A stretch of DNA of 64,000 nucleotides from Ascidiaceihabitans sp047624005 (GCA_047624005.1 JBLHPE010000008.1:1-64000); one strand, 5' to 3'; shown: positions 8,278 through 18,332, numbered from the stretch's first letter. The notes: generated from the letters alone by a model not told the origin. Numbers and translations are program-made.

Positions 8278-9633
8278 TCACGTACGTGACGGGGTTTTCA
8301 TTGTTACTATTTCTTCGGACATGGTCGGGTGTACCGCCACAGTCCGGTCGAAATCTTCTTTTGTTGCGCCCATCTTGATCGCAATACCTGCCAATTGGAT
8401 CATTTCACCTGCGTTGGGCGCGACGATATGACAACCCAATACCACACGTGTGGCTTGGGAAACGATCAATTTCATCAACACACGATCTGGTTTGCCTGCG
8501 AACGAAGATTGCATCGGCTTGAACGTTGTCGCGTAAACCTCGATCGGTTCTTGGTCGCGGGCTGCTTCTTCACTTAAGCCAACGGTGCCCATTTCAGGCT
8601 GTGTAAAGATCGCAGATGGGATCAGATCGTGATCCACAGGCGTTGGATTGCCCACAAATACGGTCTGCACAAACGCCATCCCTTCACGAATCGCCACAGG
8701 TGTCAGGTTCACTCGGTTGGTCACATCGCCAATCGCATAGATCGATGGCACGCCCGTTTGGCTGTATTCATCAACGATGATCTCGCCGCCACGGCCCAGC
8801 GCACCACCAGCCGTTTCAATGCCAAGACCGTCAGTGTTTGGCTTGCGGCCCGTCGCGAACAAAACTTGATCAAAGATCGCCTCGGAACCCGTGGTAGACT
8901 TCACCCAGATACCGCCATCACGTTTTTCCATCTCGGCAATGTTTGTGCCAAGTTGCAGATCAATGCCTTTTTCGACCATCTGTTCTGCGATCAACGTGCG
9001 GGCCTCGTTGTCAAAGCCACGCAAAATCTGTTCGCCGCGATAATATTGCGTCACGGCCACGCCCAAACCATTCATCACGCCCGCAAATTCAGAGGCGATA
9101 TAACCGCCCCCAATGATCAAAAGTGATTTCGGCAATTCAGGCAAATCAAACAAATCGTCCGACACAATGCCCAAGTCCGCATTTGGCATCTCAGGACGCG
9201 TTGGGCGGCCACCCGTAGCAACCAAAATATGCTTTGCGGTCTTTTCCTCACCCGTGGACAGAACAACCGTATGGGCATCCTTGACCGTGGCACGTGCATC
9301 AAATGTTTCGACACCGGCATTGGCCAACAAACGACGATAGATCGCTTCAAGACGATCCAGTTCAGCGTTCAATTTGCCTTTGAAGCGGTCCCAGTTGAAA
9401 TCACCTAAAGTGATATCCCAACCATAGGCACCTGCTTCAGCTTCGATGTCCGCATACCCAGACGCAAAAACCATCAATTTTTTCGGAACACAGCCGCGAA
9501 TAACGCAGGTGCCACCATAACGGTCTTCCTCTGCCAACGCGACTTTTGCGCCGTGTTCGCCAGCCGCGACACGGGCGGCGCGAACGCCACCAGATCCGCC
9601 ACCAATAACAAAAAGATCGTAATCAAAAGCCAT
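8278..9633 (-). CDS. gor: Glutathione-disulfide reductase
   Basis: 451-residue NADPH- and FAD-dependent enzyme that reduces GSSG. The FAD-binding GGGSGGVRAARVA lies near 11-23 and the redox-active disulfide is Cys43/Cys48 in GGTCVIRGCVPKK. A second dinucleotide motif (LLIIGGGYIASEFAGVM) falls near 170, and the C-terminal dimerisation domain ends with the His-Glu pair in VHPTMSEEI. It lies downstream of rpiA on the same strand with a 17-base gap, so co-transcription is likely. Confidence 0.95.
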   Translation of the reverse strand: MAFDYDLFVIGGGSGGVRAARVAAGEHGAKVALAEEDRYGGTCVIRGCVPKKLMVFASGYADIEAEAGAYGWDITLGDFNWDRFKGKLNAELDRLEAIYRRLLANAGVETFDARATVKDAHTVVLSTGEEKTAKHILVATGGRPTRPEMPNADLGIVSDDLFDLPELPKSLLIIGGGYIASEFAGVMNGLGVAVTQYYRGEQILRGFDNEARTLIAEQMVEKGIDLQLGTNIAEMEKRDGGIWVKSTTGSEAIFDQVLFATGRKPNTDGLGIETAGGALGRGGEIIVDEYSQTGVPSIYAIGDVTNRVNLTPVAIREGMAFVQTVFVGNPTPVDHDLIPSAIFTQPEMGTVGLSEEAARDQEPIEVYATTFKPMQSSFAGKPDRVLMKLIVSQATRVVLGCHIVAPNAGEMIQLAGIAIKMGATKEDFDRTVAVHPTMSEEIVTMKTPSRT

Positions 9634-9650
9634 ATGTTTTCGCCTTACTC

Positions 9651-10439
9651 TTATTCTGACAGGTCGCTAAATAGATTGTCCGTTTCGACGAAATCAATCT
9701 TTTCCTGCTCTACCGTACCTTCGTTGATGTCGCGCACTTCGACACGGCCATCGCCGTATCCAATCACAACCGCGTCACAGATATCGATAAACAAACCGTT
9801 TTCAACCACCCCCGGCATTTGATTCAACACCATCGCCAACTGGCGAGGGTTACCGATCCGGTTCAAATGCAGGTCCAGAATATAGTTGCCTTCATCCGTG
9901 ATAAAGGAGCGATCACCGTTCATCCGCAATGAGGATTGGCGACCTAAAACATCCATAGAAATAAGGGTTTCTTCGACCAGCGCTTGGGTGGTCTGCCACC
10001 CGAACGGAATAACCTCGATCGGCAATGGGAAATTGCCCAAGGATTCGACCTCTTTGCCGATGTCCGCGATAACGATCATTTGATCGGATGCAGTCGCCAC
10101 AATCTTCTCTTGCAACAACGCGCCGCCGCCGCCTTTGATCAGGTTCAAATCGCCATCAAATTCGTCAGCGCCATCAATAGTGACATCCAGCCATTTTGCC
10201 TCATCCAAGGAAATGACTTCGATGCCAACTTCGCGTGCCAATTCTGCCGTGCGGGTTGATGTTGGAACACCACGGATGCGCAACCCGTCATTGCGGACCT
10301 GTTCGCCCAGACAACGGACCAACCACGCCGCGGTTGAGCCTGTGCCCAAACCAACGCGCATTCCGTCTTCAACGTATTCCGCAGCCCGTTTGGCAGCAAC
10401 AAATTTGGCCTTGTCGATGGGCGACAATTCTCCGGTCAT
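9651..10439 (-). CDS. rpiA: Ribose-5-phosphate isomerase A
   Basis: 262-residue RpiA, interconverting ribose-5-phosphate and ribulose-5-phosphate in the pentose phosphate pathway. The phosphate-binding GLGTGSTA lies near 30-37, the catalytic DGADEFD near 90-96 and KGGGGAL near 101-107, all diagnostic. The coupling with glutathione reductase downstream makes sense because NADPH comes from the same pathway. The start is the only suitable ATG, before MTGELSPIDKAKF. Confidence 0.96.
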   Translation of the reverse strand: MTGELSPIDKAKFVAAKRAAEYVEDGMRVGLGTGSTAAWLVRCLGEQVRNDGLRIRGVPTSTRTAELAREVGIEVISLDEAKWLDVTIDGADEFDGDLNLIKGGGGALLQEKIVATASDQMIVIADIGKEVESLGNFPLPIEVIPFGWQTTQALVEETLISMDVLGRQSSLRMNGDRSFITDEGNYILDLHLNRIGNPRQLAMVLNQMPGVVENGLFIDICDAVVIGYGDGRVEVRDINEGTVEQEKIDFVETDNLFSDLSE

Positions 10440-10657
10440 AACAGCGACTCCCCGTTTATGAAGGCCTTATAGGAAAATGCGGGCAAAGGTGCGAGTGGAA
10501 ACCACATTGTCCTGTTACGAACTGTGCATTTCACCCAACAGCAACGATAGGCTGCATATGTAAGTCAAGTTTATCAATGCACGTTTGAACCGTGACAAAG
10601 ACGTTTGTTTTTGCGTAGATAGCTTAATTGCGTCCCAAGTCACTTCAGAAAGTACCT

Positions 10658-11872
10658 ATGATCAATCCTTTTGACGACCTGTGCGATTGGTTACTGGACC
10701 AAACCCTAAGTGACCATGACATGAGCACGACGCTCAAAGCGTTGACCAAGAAATTGATCGAGATTGACGTGCCACTGGATCGGGTCAGCATCAGCCGTTC
10801 CTTACTGCACCCTACAATTGGACTGTTTGATATGGTCTGGGAACGCGAAGACGATCACGTCACAATCACAAAAATTCCCCGCCACCTTGTGCTGGACAAC
10901 ATGAATTTGAACACGCCGTTTGTGGATTTGGCAAAAGGCAAAGTTACACGGGTGTTCGCCGATCTAACCGACCCTGATGAAGTTGCGCGCTACGATAATT
11001 TTCCGGGCCTCGCGGCTGCGGGCATCACAGCATACGTCGCCTTTGCCCGTGTGTTTGGCCTCAAACATTCGCTTTATTTCCCGATAGAAGCTGATTTTCG
11101 GGGCGCTTGCGTTTCAGTTGCAACCAAACATCCTGACGGTTTCACCACGGAAGATCTCCGCGGCATGACACGCCTTATGCCTGCCCTGTGTGCCTGTTTA
11201 CGTGTCGACAGTGAACGTTCCTTGGCCGAAGAAATCCTTGATATCTATTTGGGACGGGTTTCCGGCAAGAAGATATTGGGTGGACAGATCGAATTGGGTG
11301 ACGGCCAAAACCTAAAGTGCGCGATCTTCTATTCTGATTTGCGCAATTCATTGGGATTGTCGCAGCAATTGGAACGACGCGCCTACCTCGATACACTTAA
11401 CGCCTATTTCGACTGCACAGCCACGTCCGTTCAAGAGCATGGCGGTGAGGTTCTGAAATTCATTGGCGATGGTATCCTCGCAATATTTCCCTTCGATGAT
11501 GATGAAAATTCACGCCCCGAAATGTGCGCCGCTGCATTGGCCAGTGCGCAAGATGCCTTTGTTCGCGCGAAACGCTTAAGCACCCAGCGCCAAAACGAGG
11601 GATTGCCTGACATCGAATTCGGCGTCGCCTTACACTTGGGAGAAGTCATCTACGGCAATGTCGGCACCCAACATCGGCTTGATTTCACCGCAACCGGGCC
11701 CGCAGTTGGCTTGGCCTCAAGGATCGAGGGACTGACCCGCGAACTTGATTACTCAATCCTTGGCACGCGCGAATTTGCGACACAAATCGAACATCAAGGC
11801 GATGACCTTGGCCCGCATGATATTAGAGGTTTCGATACCCCTATTTCACTGGTTGGGTTTCCCATCGGATAA
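10658..11872 (+). CDS. Class III adenylate/guanylate cyclase
   Basis: About 404 residues. The N-terminal half (about 30-190) looks like a GAF-type sensor without recognisable ligand residues. The C-terminal half is a class III cyclase catalytic domain: the first metal-binding Asp is in IFYSDLRNS and the second in GGEVLKFIGDGILAIFPFD, followed by GVALHLGEVIYGNVG and the TGPAVGLASRIEG helix. No membrane segment is seen, so it is probably cytoplasmic. The ATG at MINPFDD was preferred to an in-frame TTG 30 bases upstream. Whether the product is cAMP or cGMP is not decided. Confidence 0.85.
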   Translation: MINPFDDLCDWLLDQTLSDHDMSTTLKALTKKLIEIDVPLDRVSISRSLLHPTIGLFDMVWEREDDHVTITKIPRHLVLDNMNLNTPFVDLAKGKVTRVFADLTDPDEVARYDNFPGLAAAGITAYVAFARVFGLKHSLYFPIEADFRGACVSVATKHPDGFTTEDLRGMTRLMPALCACLRVDSERSLAEEILDIYLGRVSGKKILGGQIELGDGQNLKCAIFYSDLRNSLGLSQQLERRAYLDTLNAYFDCTATSVQEHGGEVLKFIGDGILAIFPFDDDENSRPEMCAAALASAQDAFVRAKRLSTQRQNEGLPDIEFGVALHLGEVIYGNVGTQHRLDFTATGPAVGLASRIEGLTRELDYSILGTREFATQIEHQGDDLGPHDIRGFDTPISLVGFPIG

Positions 11873-11999
11873 CCACTCCTTTTTTGGTATCAAAACGTCG
11901 CTTTTGATCAGATTGCAGGCGAAAAACTAGGCTAGGAAGCATCCTATGACCCATGTTTTTCAGTACGCCCTGACACCTCCCGAAGAAAGTGCCACGTAA

Positions 12000-13373
12000 A
12001 TGTTTCTATCCGTATTCGAGATGTTCAAAGTTGGCATCGGGCCATCGTCCTCCCACACAATGGGACCAATGGTGGCGGCTGCCCGTTTTCTTGACATGAT
12101 GCGGGCCTCCCCGTTTGAATTTGCTGGGGTCAAAGCATCCTTGCACGGCTCTCTTGCTTTTACAGGCATCGGTCATGCAACAGACCGCGCAACGATCCTT
12201 GGGTTGGCAGGTTTTGTGCCTGAAACCTATGACAATGATCTGGCCGAAGCTGCGTTAAGCGCAATGCAAGGCACCAACACTCTCACGCCCGACGGACTGC
12301 CGCCTTTGCGTTTCAACCCCAAAACCGACCTGATTTTTGACTACGACACGCAACTGACTGGCCACGCCAACGGCATGATTTTGATGGCCACCGACGCCCA
12401 AGGTGACGTGATCCTAAGCCAAGTGTTCTACTCCATTGGCGGTGGTTTCGTGATGACTGAAGAGGAACTGGCGGCAGGCAAAGCCACGGATGAAGGTGAT
12501 CCCGTACCCTACCCCTTCAAGTCCGCCGCCGAAATGCTGGAGATGTGCAAGTCCTCAGGCAAGACCATCGCCGCAATGAAACGCAGCAATGAGGAATCGC
12601 GTGGCGGGTCCGAAAATCTCAAAAAAGGCTCTGCCCGTTTGTGGCAGGTGATGAACGATTGTATCAACCGTGGGCTGGTGATCGACGGCATCTTACCCGG
12701 TGGTCTGAACGTGAAACGCCGCGCCAAAGGCATTCACGATGCACTGCTGGCCGAGCGCGGCCTGAACCAACAAGCGCCCCACACAATCAACGACTGGATG
12801 AGCGTCTACGCGATGGCCGTAAACGAAGAAAACGCCGCAGGTGGTCAAGTTGTAACTGCCCCTACAAACGGGGCCGCTGGGGTTTTGCCTGCCACATTGC
12901 GCTACTACCTTGACCACGTGCCTGGCGCGTCCGAGGCCCATATCGAAGATTTCCTACTCACCGCTGCCGCAATCGGAGGTCTGGTCAAGTACAACGCCTC
13001 GATCTCGGGAGCAGAAGCCGGATGTCAGGCCGAAGTTGGATCCGCTGCCGCGATGTCAGCAGCCGCATTGTGCGCCGTGATGGGAGGTAGCCCAGAACAG
13101 GTTGAAAACGCTGCTGAAATCGCTTTGGAACATCACCTAGGTATGACCTGTGATCCTATCAAAGGACTGGTGCAGGTGCCGTGCATCGAACGCAACGGTT
13201 TGGGCGCGATCAAAGCTGTGTCGGCTGCATCACTGGCGCTTCGCGGTGACGGAACGCACCTTGTGCCCCTAGACGCCTGTATCGAAACCATGCGCCAGAC
13301 GGGCGAAGACATGTCGGCAAAATACAAGGAGACCTCCCTTGGGGGGTTGGCCGTGAACGTGCCTAACTGTTGA
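12000..13373 (+). CDS. sdaA: L-serine ammonia-lyase (dehydratase)
   Basis: 457-residue single-chain iron-sulfur L-serine dehydratase that converts serine to pyruvate and ammonia. The N-terminal beta domain has FKVGIGPSSSHTMGPM near 9-24. The alpha domain carries Gly-rich segments and the cluster cysteines in EAGCQAEVGSA, GMTCDPIKG and VPCIERN. An EamA-family exporter begins in a TGATG overlap with its stop, so the two are co-expressed; export of an amino acid or metabolite by that partner is inference. Confidence 0.95.
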   Translation: MFLSVFEMFKVGIGPSSSHTMGPMVAAARFLDMMRASPFEFAGVKASLHGSLAFTGIGHATDRATILGLAGFVPETYDNDLAEAALSAMQGTNTLTPDGLPPLRFNPKTDLIFDYDTQLTGHANGMILMATDAQGDVILSQVFYSIGGGFVMTEEELAAGKATDEGDPVPYPFKSAAEMLEMCKSSGKTIAAMKRSNEESRGGSENLKKGSARLWQVMNDCINRGLVIDGILPGGLNVKRRAKGIHDALLAERGLNQQAPHTINDWMSVYAMAVNEENAAGGQVVTAPTNGAAGVLPATLRYYLDHVPGASEAHIEDFLLTAAAIGGLVKYNASISGAEAGCQAEVGSAAAMSAAALCAVMGGSPEQVENAAEIALEHHLGMTCDPIKGLVQVPCIERNGLGAIKAVSAASLALRGDGTHLVPLDACIETMRQTGEDMSAKYKETSLGGLAVNVPNC

Positions 13374-14293
13374 TGAAACGGGCGGCCTCTCCTCTTACTG
13401 GCGTCTTGCTTATGGCGGCGGGTGCGGGGCTTGCCCCTGGGATTGATGTCTTTGCCAAACTTGTCCCCCATGAAATCCCAGTGGCCCAAGTCACTGCGGC
13501 GCGGTTCATCTTGCAATCCAGCTTGCTGTTGCCAATTGCTGCGTTTCTGGCAGTCCTGCATTTACCAAGCCGCCAAGAAATCGGCCTGCATCTGATCCGC
13601 GCAACCCTAATCATGGTCGCGACAGGACTGTTCTTTACCGCCCTACGCGCCATGCCAATTGCAGACGCCATCGCAGTGTTTTTTGTCGAACCATTTATGT
13701 TGACCCTACTTGGGGCATGGATACTGAAGGAAACCGTTGGACCAAGACGCATCATCGCCTGCGTCATTGGTTTCATCGGAGCGTTGTTTGTGATCCAACC
13801 CAGCTTTGCGGACACTGGCCCTGTGGCGCTGTTGCCCCTCGGAACTGCCGCGTGTTTTGCCATCTATATGATCCTTACCCGGCAAATGGCGCAACAGATG
13901 CACCCGCTTGCAATGCAATCTTATACCGCACTGGCCGCAGTCGCGTTGTCAGTTCCCATTCTATTCATGGCAGATGGATCAGGGATCGCTGGCCTTGACC
14001 CCGCGTGGCCCAGCGCCTTTGCCATTCAGATGATGATCGGGGTTGGCGTTATGGCAACAATAGCCCATCTTTTGATCAGCTTTGCGATGGCATATGCCCC
14101 AGCGAGCACTCTGGCCCCTCTTCAATACCTTGAAATCGTCGCCGCAACCATATTGGGCTTTATGATCTTTGATGATATTCCAACTCCAACAACCATGTTT
14201 GGCGTGACGATCATCATCGCATCTGGTCTTTATGTCCTAGCGCGAGAGCGGAAAAACAACGTGGCCAGCGGACCCAATCTTGACGCTATATAG
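13373..14293 (+). CDS. EamA/DMT-family transporter 1
   Basis: About 306 residues with ten hydrophobic helices in two EamA repeats; the second half starts near VALLPLGTAACFAIYM. The ATG overlaps the sdaA stop (TGATG). Drug/metabolite transporters of this family usually export small metabolites; the link to serine dehydratase suggests an amino-acid-related substrate. It is clearly paralogous to the next gene, sharing LLPLGxAxxFxxxMxxTRQ and the LAPLQYLEI/LAPMQYLEI helix. Confidence 0.88.
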   Translation: MKRAASPLTGVLLMAAGAGLAPGIDVFAKLVPHEIPVAQVTAARFILQSSLLLPIAAFLAVLHLPSRQEIGLHLIRATLIMVATGLFFTALRAMPIADAIAVFFVEPFMLTLLGAWILKETVGPRRIIACVIGFIGALFVIQPSFADTGPVALLPLGTAACFAIYMILTRQMAQQMHPLAMQSYTALAAVALSVPILFMADGSGIAGLDPAWPSAFAIQMMIGVGVMATIAHLLISFAMAYAPASTLAPLQYLEIVAATILGFMIFDDIPTPTTMFGVTIIIASGLYVLARERKNNVASGPNLDAI

Positions 14294-14374
14294 CAACATA
14301 TCAGCCCAAAATTGGATCACTTTGGCACCAATGTATACATTGCGTTTCGATTTTCGGCACCATACTTTGATCAA

Positions 14375-15292
14375 ATGACCCAAGATAAACCCCTTCTCGG
14401 CATTGCCCTAATGCTTGGCTTTTGCATCGTCGCACCGATGGGTGACGCGGTTGCCAAAATTCTTGGACAGTCGGTGCCATTGGGCCAATTATTACTGGTT
14501 CGGTTCGCAGTCCAAGCGATTATTCTGATCCCATTGGTTTGGGCCAGCAATCGGGCATGGCGGATGCAGGGGCGTGTCCTAAAGCTGACAATCATTAGAA
14601 CAATTCTGCACATTATCGGGATCGGTATGATGTTCACGGCCCTACAATACCTTCCACTTGCGGACGCCGTTGCCATCGCCTTTGTGATGCCCTTCATAAT
14701 GCTGCTCCTTGGAAAATATGTTCTGGGCGAAGAGGTTGGTAGCCGCCGGTTCATCGCCTGCATTGTTGGCTTCATCGGCACCCTGCTTGTGATACAGCCC
14801 AGCTTTGCGCAGGTCGGCTGGCCCGCGCTTCTACCCTTGGGGGTCGCGGTCAATTTTTCGTTCTTCATGCTGATCACACGCCAAATCGCAAAAGAAACCG
14901 ACCCCATCGGCCTTCAAGCCGTCAGCGGCGTTATGGCCATAGCGATCATGTTGCCCATACTGCTGTTAACCTCAGGCATGGGCATCGACGCGATGACCCT
15001 TATTGCGCCCAACGGGTTTGAATGGGGAATGCTTTGGGCCATCGGCATCCTTGGCAGCCTGTCGCATCTTCTGATGACATGGTCACTGCGCTTTGCGCCC
15101 TCTGCCACTCTGGCACCTATGCAATATCTGGAAATACCAATTGCAACTATCATTGGATTTTTGGTGTTCACGGACTTGCCAAACGGGCTGGCCGCCGTTG
15201 GCATTGCCATCACTATCGCGGCAGGCGTCTACATTATCTTACGAGAGCGGGCCACGTCGCGTGCGCTTCAGGCAACGCAAGAGCCTGCGTAA
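14375..15292 (+). CDS. EamA/DMT-family transporter 2
   Basis: About 305 residues, ten predicted membrane helices, two EamA domains. The start was taken at MTQDKPLLGIALM because it aligns with the start of the hydrophobic domain; an in-frame upstream codon would add 21 non-family residues. It is a tandem duplicate of the preceding gene. Its last 59 bases overlap the 3' end of the convergent thiamine diphosphokinase gene. Confidence 0.87.
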   Translation: MTQDKPLLGIALMLGFCIVAPMGDAVAKILGQSVPLGQLLLVRFAVQAIILIPLVWASNRAWRMQGRVLKLTIIRTILHIIGIGMMFTALQYLPLADAVAIAFVMPFIMLLLGKYVLGEEVGSRRFIACIVGFIGTLLVIQPSFAQVGWPALLPLGVAVNFSFFMLITRQIAKETDPIGLQAVSGVMAIAIMLPILLLTSGMGIDAMTLIAPNGFEWGMLWAIGILGSLSHLLMTWSLRFAPSATLAPMQYLEIPIATIIGFLVFTDLPNGLAAVGIAITIAAGVYIILRERATSRALQATQEPA

Positions 15293-15926
15293 CTTCGCCA
15301 AGCAACCGACGCGGGACAATGCACAACATCCCTGGTCCAGACATGGTTAACTGTACGGGGCCAAGCGCATTATTTGAAGTTCCAACTTTATAATTTGGAG
15401 CAAGCTTCAATCCATCAATCGGCCACTCCAAGCCCGTTGATGTACCGGTCACCTCAGCCAACGGAAACAACGAGACGACATCGCCAGCCTGTGTGGGCAA
15501 ACTAATTTGTGGCGGGCAATGAAACACCACCTCAGTCTCGCCCAAGATCACACAAGGGCGATCCGCACGAACAACTAAGGTGTGCATCGCTGCCAACTGA
15601 TGATCCAATCGTCTGCCCGTAAAGCCCACTGCGATCACCACAGGGGCTGAAATATGACGCAAGCATTTGTCAAAATCAGTGCTGTTTTGTTCAGGGATAT
15701 GGTGACGGCGCTCGATTGGGATGTGTGTTAATACAGCGTTATCCACTGAATCAAAATCACCAATCACAGCATGAAGGTTAATACCTGCTGCAACTGCCAC
15801 ACTTGCACCACCATCTGCTGCCACACAGACAGGAGCCAAACCCAGTGCAAAGTTTAAATCAGCGGGGCCGACCTCTCCACCACCTATAAGGGTGATTGGG
15901 TCCAAACTGTGAACAATTGGTGTCAT
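15234..15926 (-). CDS. Thiamine diphosphokinase
   Basis: About 230 residues. It transfers pyrophosphate from ATP to thiamine, giving the TPP cofactor. Family marks are LIGGGEVGPADL near 12, VAADGGASVAVAAG near 32-45, AVIGDFDSVDN near 50, STDFDKCLRH near 77 and the GFTGRRLDHQLA block near 98. The start was taken at the ATG before MTPIVHSLDP; an in-frame GTG 18 bases upstream is possible and neither has a clear Shine-Dalgarno sequence. The 3' end overlaps the convergent EamA gene by 59 bases. No TPP riboswitch was recognised upstream. Confidence 0.9.
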   Translation of the reverse strand: MTPIVHSLDPITLIGGGEVGPADLNFALGLAPVCVAADGGASVAVAAGINLHAVIGDFDSVDNAVLTHIPIERRHHIPEQNSTDFDKCLRHISAPVVIAVGFTGRRLDHQLAAMHTLVVRADRPCVILGETEVVFHCPPQISLPTQAGDVVSLFPLAEVTGTSTGLEWPIDGLKLAPNYKVGTSNNALGPVQLTMSGPGMLCIVPRRLLGEVTQALALPEAHATWPALVR

Positions 15927-16068
15927 CTGGGGGTTATTAAACACATTTTAGGAAAACTAACACAATCTCGCCATGAAATGATACCGTCATTGGCACAGAT
16001 TCGGGCCGCTTTCGCCCTTCGTAACAGGGTAAACATGAACCTGCAAAACCGCAGAGGACGAGCATCCT

Positions 16069-18198
16069 ATGATGAGTAACAATAAAATTTTAACAGTTTC
16101 CTACGGCACGTTTTCTTGCACGTTGGAAGGATTCGACGATTCATTCGGTACTATGAAAGCTATCGCAGAGTATTTTCGCGATTTAGCATCGGACGACAGA
16201 TATTTTGGCGCAGAACCCCCGCAGCCCGATGCAGAAATGTTATCGCGTATCGCCCAAAAAGAAATTTCACGCCGTGTTGAAGTACGTGAGCATGAAGGCA
16301 CGATCGTTATCAGCGCGACCCCTGACGAAGATCCAGGTGCACTTGAGGCCCCTGCTTTGGCAACCACGCAGGCAAACGTCCAAGCCGAGGCGCTGATTGC
16401 AGCCGAAGCAGCCCGTGCAGCACTGGCTCAAGCAGAAGAACACGCCGAACACGCCCGTGTTCAAGCCGAGGCTGAAGCAAAAGCCGCCGCAGACGCTGAT
16501 GCAACCCGTTTGGAAAACGCTCGTTTAGAAGCTGCCCGAGTTGAAGACGTTCGTCTTGAAGCTGAGCGTCAAGATGCTCAACGTGCCCAAGAAGAAGCAG
16601 CCATTGAGCCAATCGAAACACCTGCAGACGAAATAGTGCCACGCGATCTTGCCGCTGAATTACCAGAAGCAGAAGCGTTCTTTGCATCCAATTCTGATGA
16701 ATTGGAAGATGACGATACAGAAGTTGACGCCGCAGACACAGCGCCGATTGCGCAGGTTGCAACCGCCAGTGAAGCCCATGTCGATAGCATTGCGGCGAAG
16801 CTACAGCGTATTCGTGCTGTCGTGTCCAATGCTGATCAAGCCAGCGACGAAGAAGATTTCTCTGAGGATCAACACGCTGAAGACTTTGGTTCAAACGCCG
16901 TTGATGAGACTCATTTCGCGGTTACCAACGACACAACCGATGATGACTCCTTCGACATTGCCGATTTCAGCGTAGACACATCTGACGCCACAGAAACCAA
17001 AGCTGATTTCGATGTTCAGGCCGAAGCAATTGCAGACATTGAAGCCGCCAGCCAAGCAGACGACTTTGCCGATGTGCAAGCCGATCAAACTGCGATGGAT
17101 GATGACGATATGTCAGCGATCCTTGCCCGTCTTGAAGGCAGCAAATTTGACGCTGATGAAGCGGATGAAGATGGAATCGTATCAATAGAGACCATCGAAG
17201 AGACAGCAGAGGACGAAAACCTCTTTGATGACACTATTTATGCCGGAGATGACGCCCTAATTGATGTCGATCTTGAAGACGACGCAGAACCCAAGCGCAT
17301 CGCACGTGTTATCAAAGTTAAACGCGCAGACCTAGAAGCTGCAATCGCGCAAGGTGATCTGGAAGAAATTGAAGAGGGTGACGACAGTTCCCTGTCCGAT
17401 GCAGATGAAGCCGAATTGGCTCTTGAGCTTGCCAACGTTGAGATCGACCTTGATGACTTGGAAGACCCAGAGAGCGAGTCCTTGTTCGAGGACGACACAT
17501 TTGAGGAAGCCATTGCGCCTCAATCGCTACCACAGATCGATGGTGCCGATGATGATCTATCCCGCCTTCTGGCTGAAGCCGACCAACAAATGGACGATGA
17601 AGAAGGTAAACAAAGCCGTGACGCATTCTCACATTTGAAGGCAGCAGTTGCGGTCAAAAATGCAGATGCTGGCTTGGCAGAGCCAACTGCGGAAGAAGAA
17701 GAAGTGGCCTATCGCAGCGACTTGGCAACAGCCGTGAAGCCACGTCGCCCTTCAGCGGGTGCCGCCCGTTCAGAACGTCCAACGCAAACCGAACGTCCTG
17801 CGCCTTTGAAATTGGTTGCAGAACAACGTGTTGACGCTGCTGACATAGACACACGTGGGCCAGTACGCCCCCGCCGCGTCGCCCTACAAGAAGCCGCTGT
17901 GAACAACGAAGCGGAAAGCTTCGTCGAGTTCGCTGAAGACATGGGCGCAAGTGAATTGCCGGATCTTCTTGAAGCCGCAGCAGCCTACATGTCCTTCGTT
18001 GAGGGCCGCGAACAATTCTCGCGTCCACAGTTGATGAACAAGGTACGCTCTGTTGAGAAAGAAAACTTCAGCCGCGAAGATGGCCTTCGGTCTTTCGGCA
18101 AACTGCTGCGCGCTGGTAAAATTGAAAAGATCAAAGGTGGCCGTTTTTCAGTCACCAGTGACATCGGTTACCGCCCAGACGCACGCGCCGTCGGCTAA
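16069..18198 (+). CDS. Large acidic protein, unknown function
   Basis: 709 residues in three visible parts. An N-terminal folded domain (about 1-90) contains YGTFSCTLEGFDDSFGTMK and FRDLASDDRYFGAEPP. The centre (about 100-590) is Ala/Glu/Asp-rich: first an Ala-Glu coiled-coil-like tract (100-190), then long Asp/Glu-rich, probably disordered sequence. The C-terminal domain (about 620-709) reads like a winged helix: SRPQLMNKVRSVEKENFSRE, then LLRAGKIEKIKGGRFSVT. No signal peptide or membrane helix is seen. It is monocistronic with its own terminator. I do not recognise the family; a nucleoid- or chromosome-associated role is only a guess. Confidence 0.8.
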   Translation: MMSNNKILTVSYGTFSCTLEGFDDSFGTMKAIAEYFRDLASDDRYFGAEPPQPDAEMLSRIAQKEISRRVEVREHEGTIVISATPDEDPGALEAPALATTQANVQAEALIAAEAARAALAQAEEHAEHARVQAEAEAKAAADADATRLENARLEAARVEDVRLEAERQDAQRAQEEAAIEPIETPADEIVPRDLAAELPEAEAFFASNSDELEDDDTEVDAADTAPIAQVATASEAHVDSIAAKLQRIRAVVSNADQASDEEDFSEDQHAEDFGSNAVDETHFAVTNDTTDDDSFDIADFSVDTSDATETKADFDVQAEAIADIEAASQADDFADVQADQTAMDDDDMSAILARLEGSKFDADEADEDGIVSIETIEETAEDENLFDDTIYAGDDALIDVDLEDDAEPKRIARVIKVKRADLEAAIAQGDLEEIEEGDDSSLSDADEAELALELANVEIDLDDLEDPESESLFEDDTFEEAIAPQSLPQIDGADDDLSRLLAEADQQMDDEEGKQSRDAFSHLKAAVAVKNADAGLAEPTAEEEEVAYRSDLATAVKPRRPSAGAARSERPTQTERPAPLKLVAEQRVDAADIDTRGPVRPRRVALQEAAVNNEAESFVEFAEDMGASELPDLLEAAAAYMSFVEGREQFSRPQLMNKVRSVEKENFSREDGLRSFGKLLRAGKIEKIKGGRFSVTSDIGYRPDARAVG

Positions 18199-18220
18199 AC
18201 CTTTGGCAATACCAATTCAA

Positions 18221-18251
18221 AAAGGCGGCGCTGAAAGGTGCCGCCTTTTTT
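18221..18251 (+). terminator. Intrinsic terminator of the acidic-protein gene
   Basis: The stem AAAGGCGGC / GCCGCCTTT with an 10-base loop is followed by a T-run, 22 bases after the stop codon. Confidence 0.9.
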
Positions 18252-18332
18252 GCATTTGGACTGCAACAATCGCCTTGACGTTATCCCCACACAAGCCTCC
18301 ACTCCGTATCTGACACCACCTGAGGTCCCTTG

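Noticed and set aside
7817..8431. A 204-residue plus-strand frame opposite hflK
   Set aside because: It reads the Gly/Asn-rich hflK repeat backwards, giving Ala/Pro-rich low-complexity sequence.
15945..16068. TPP riboswitch upstream of thiamine diphosphokinase
   Set aside because: No conserved TPP core sequence is visible in the short divergent region.
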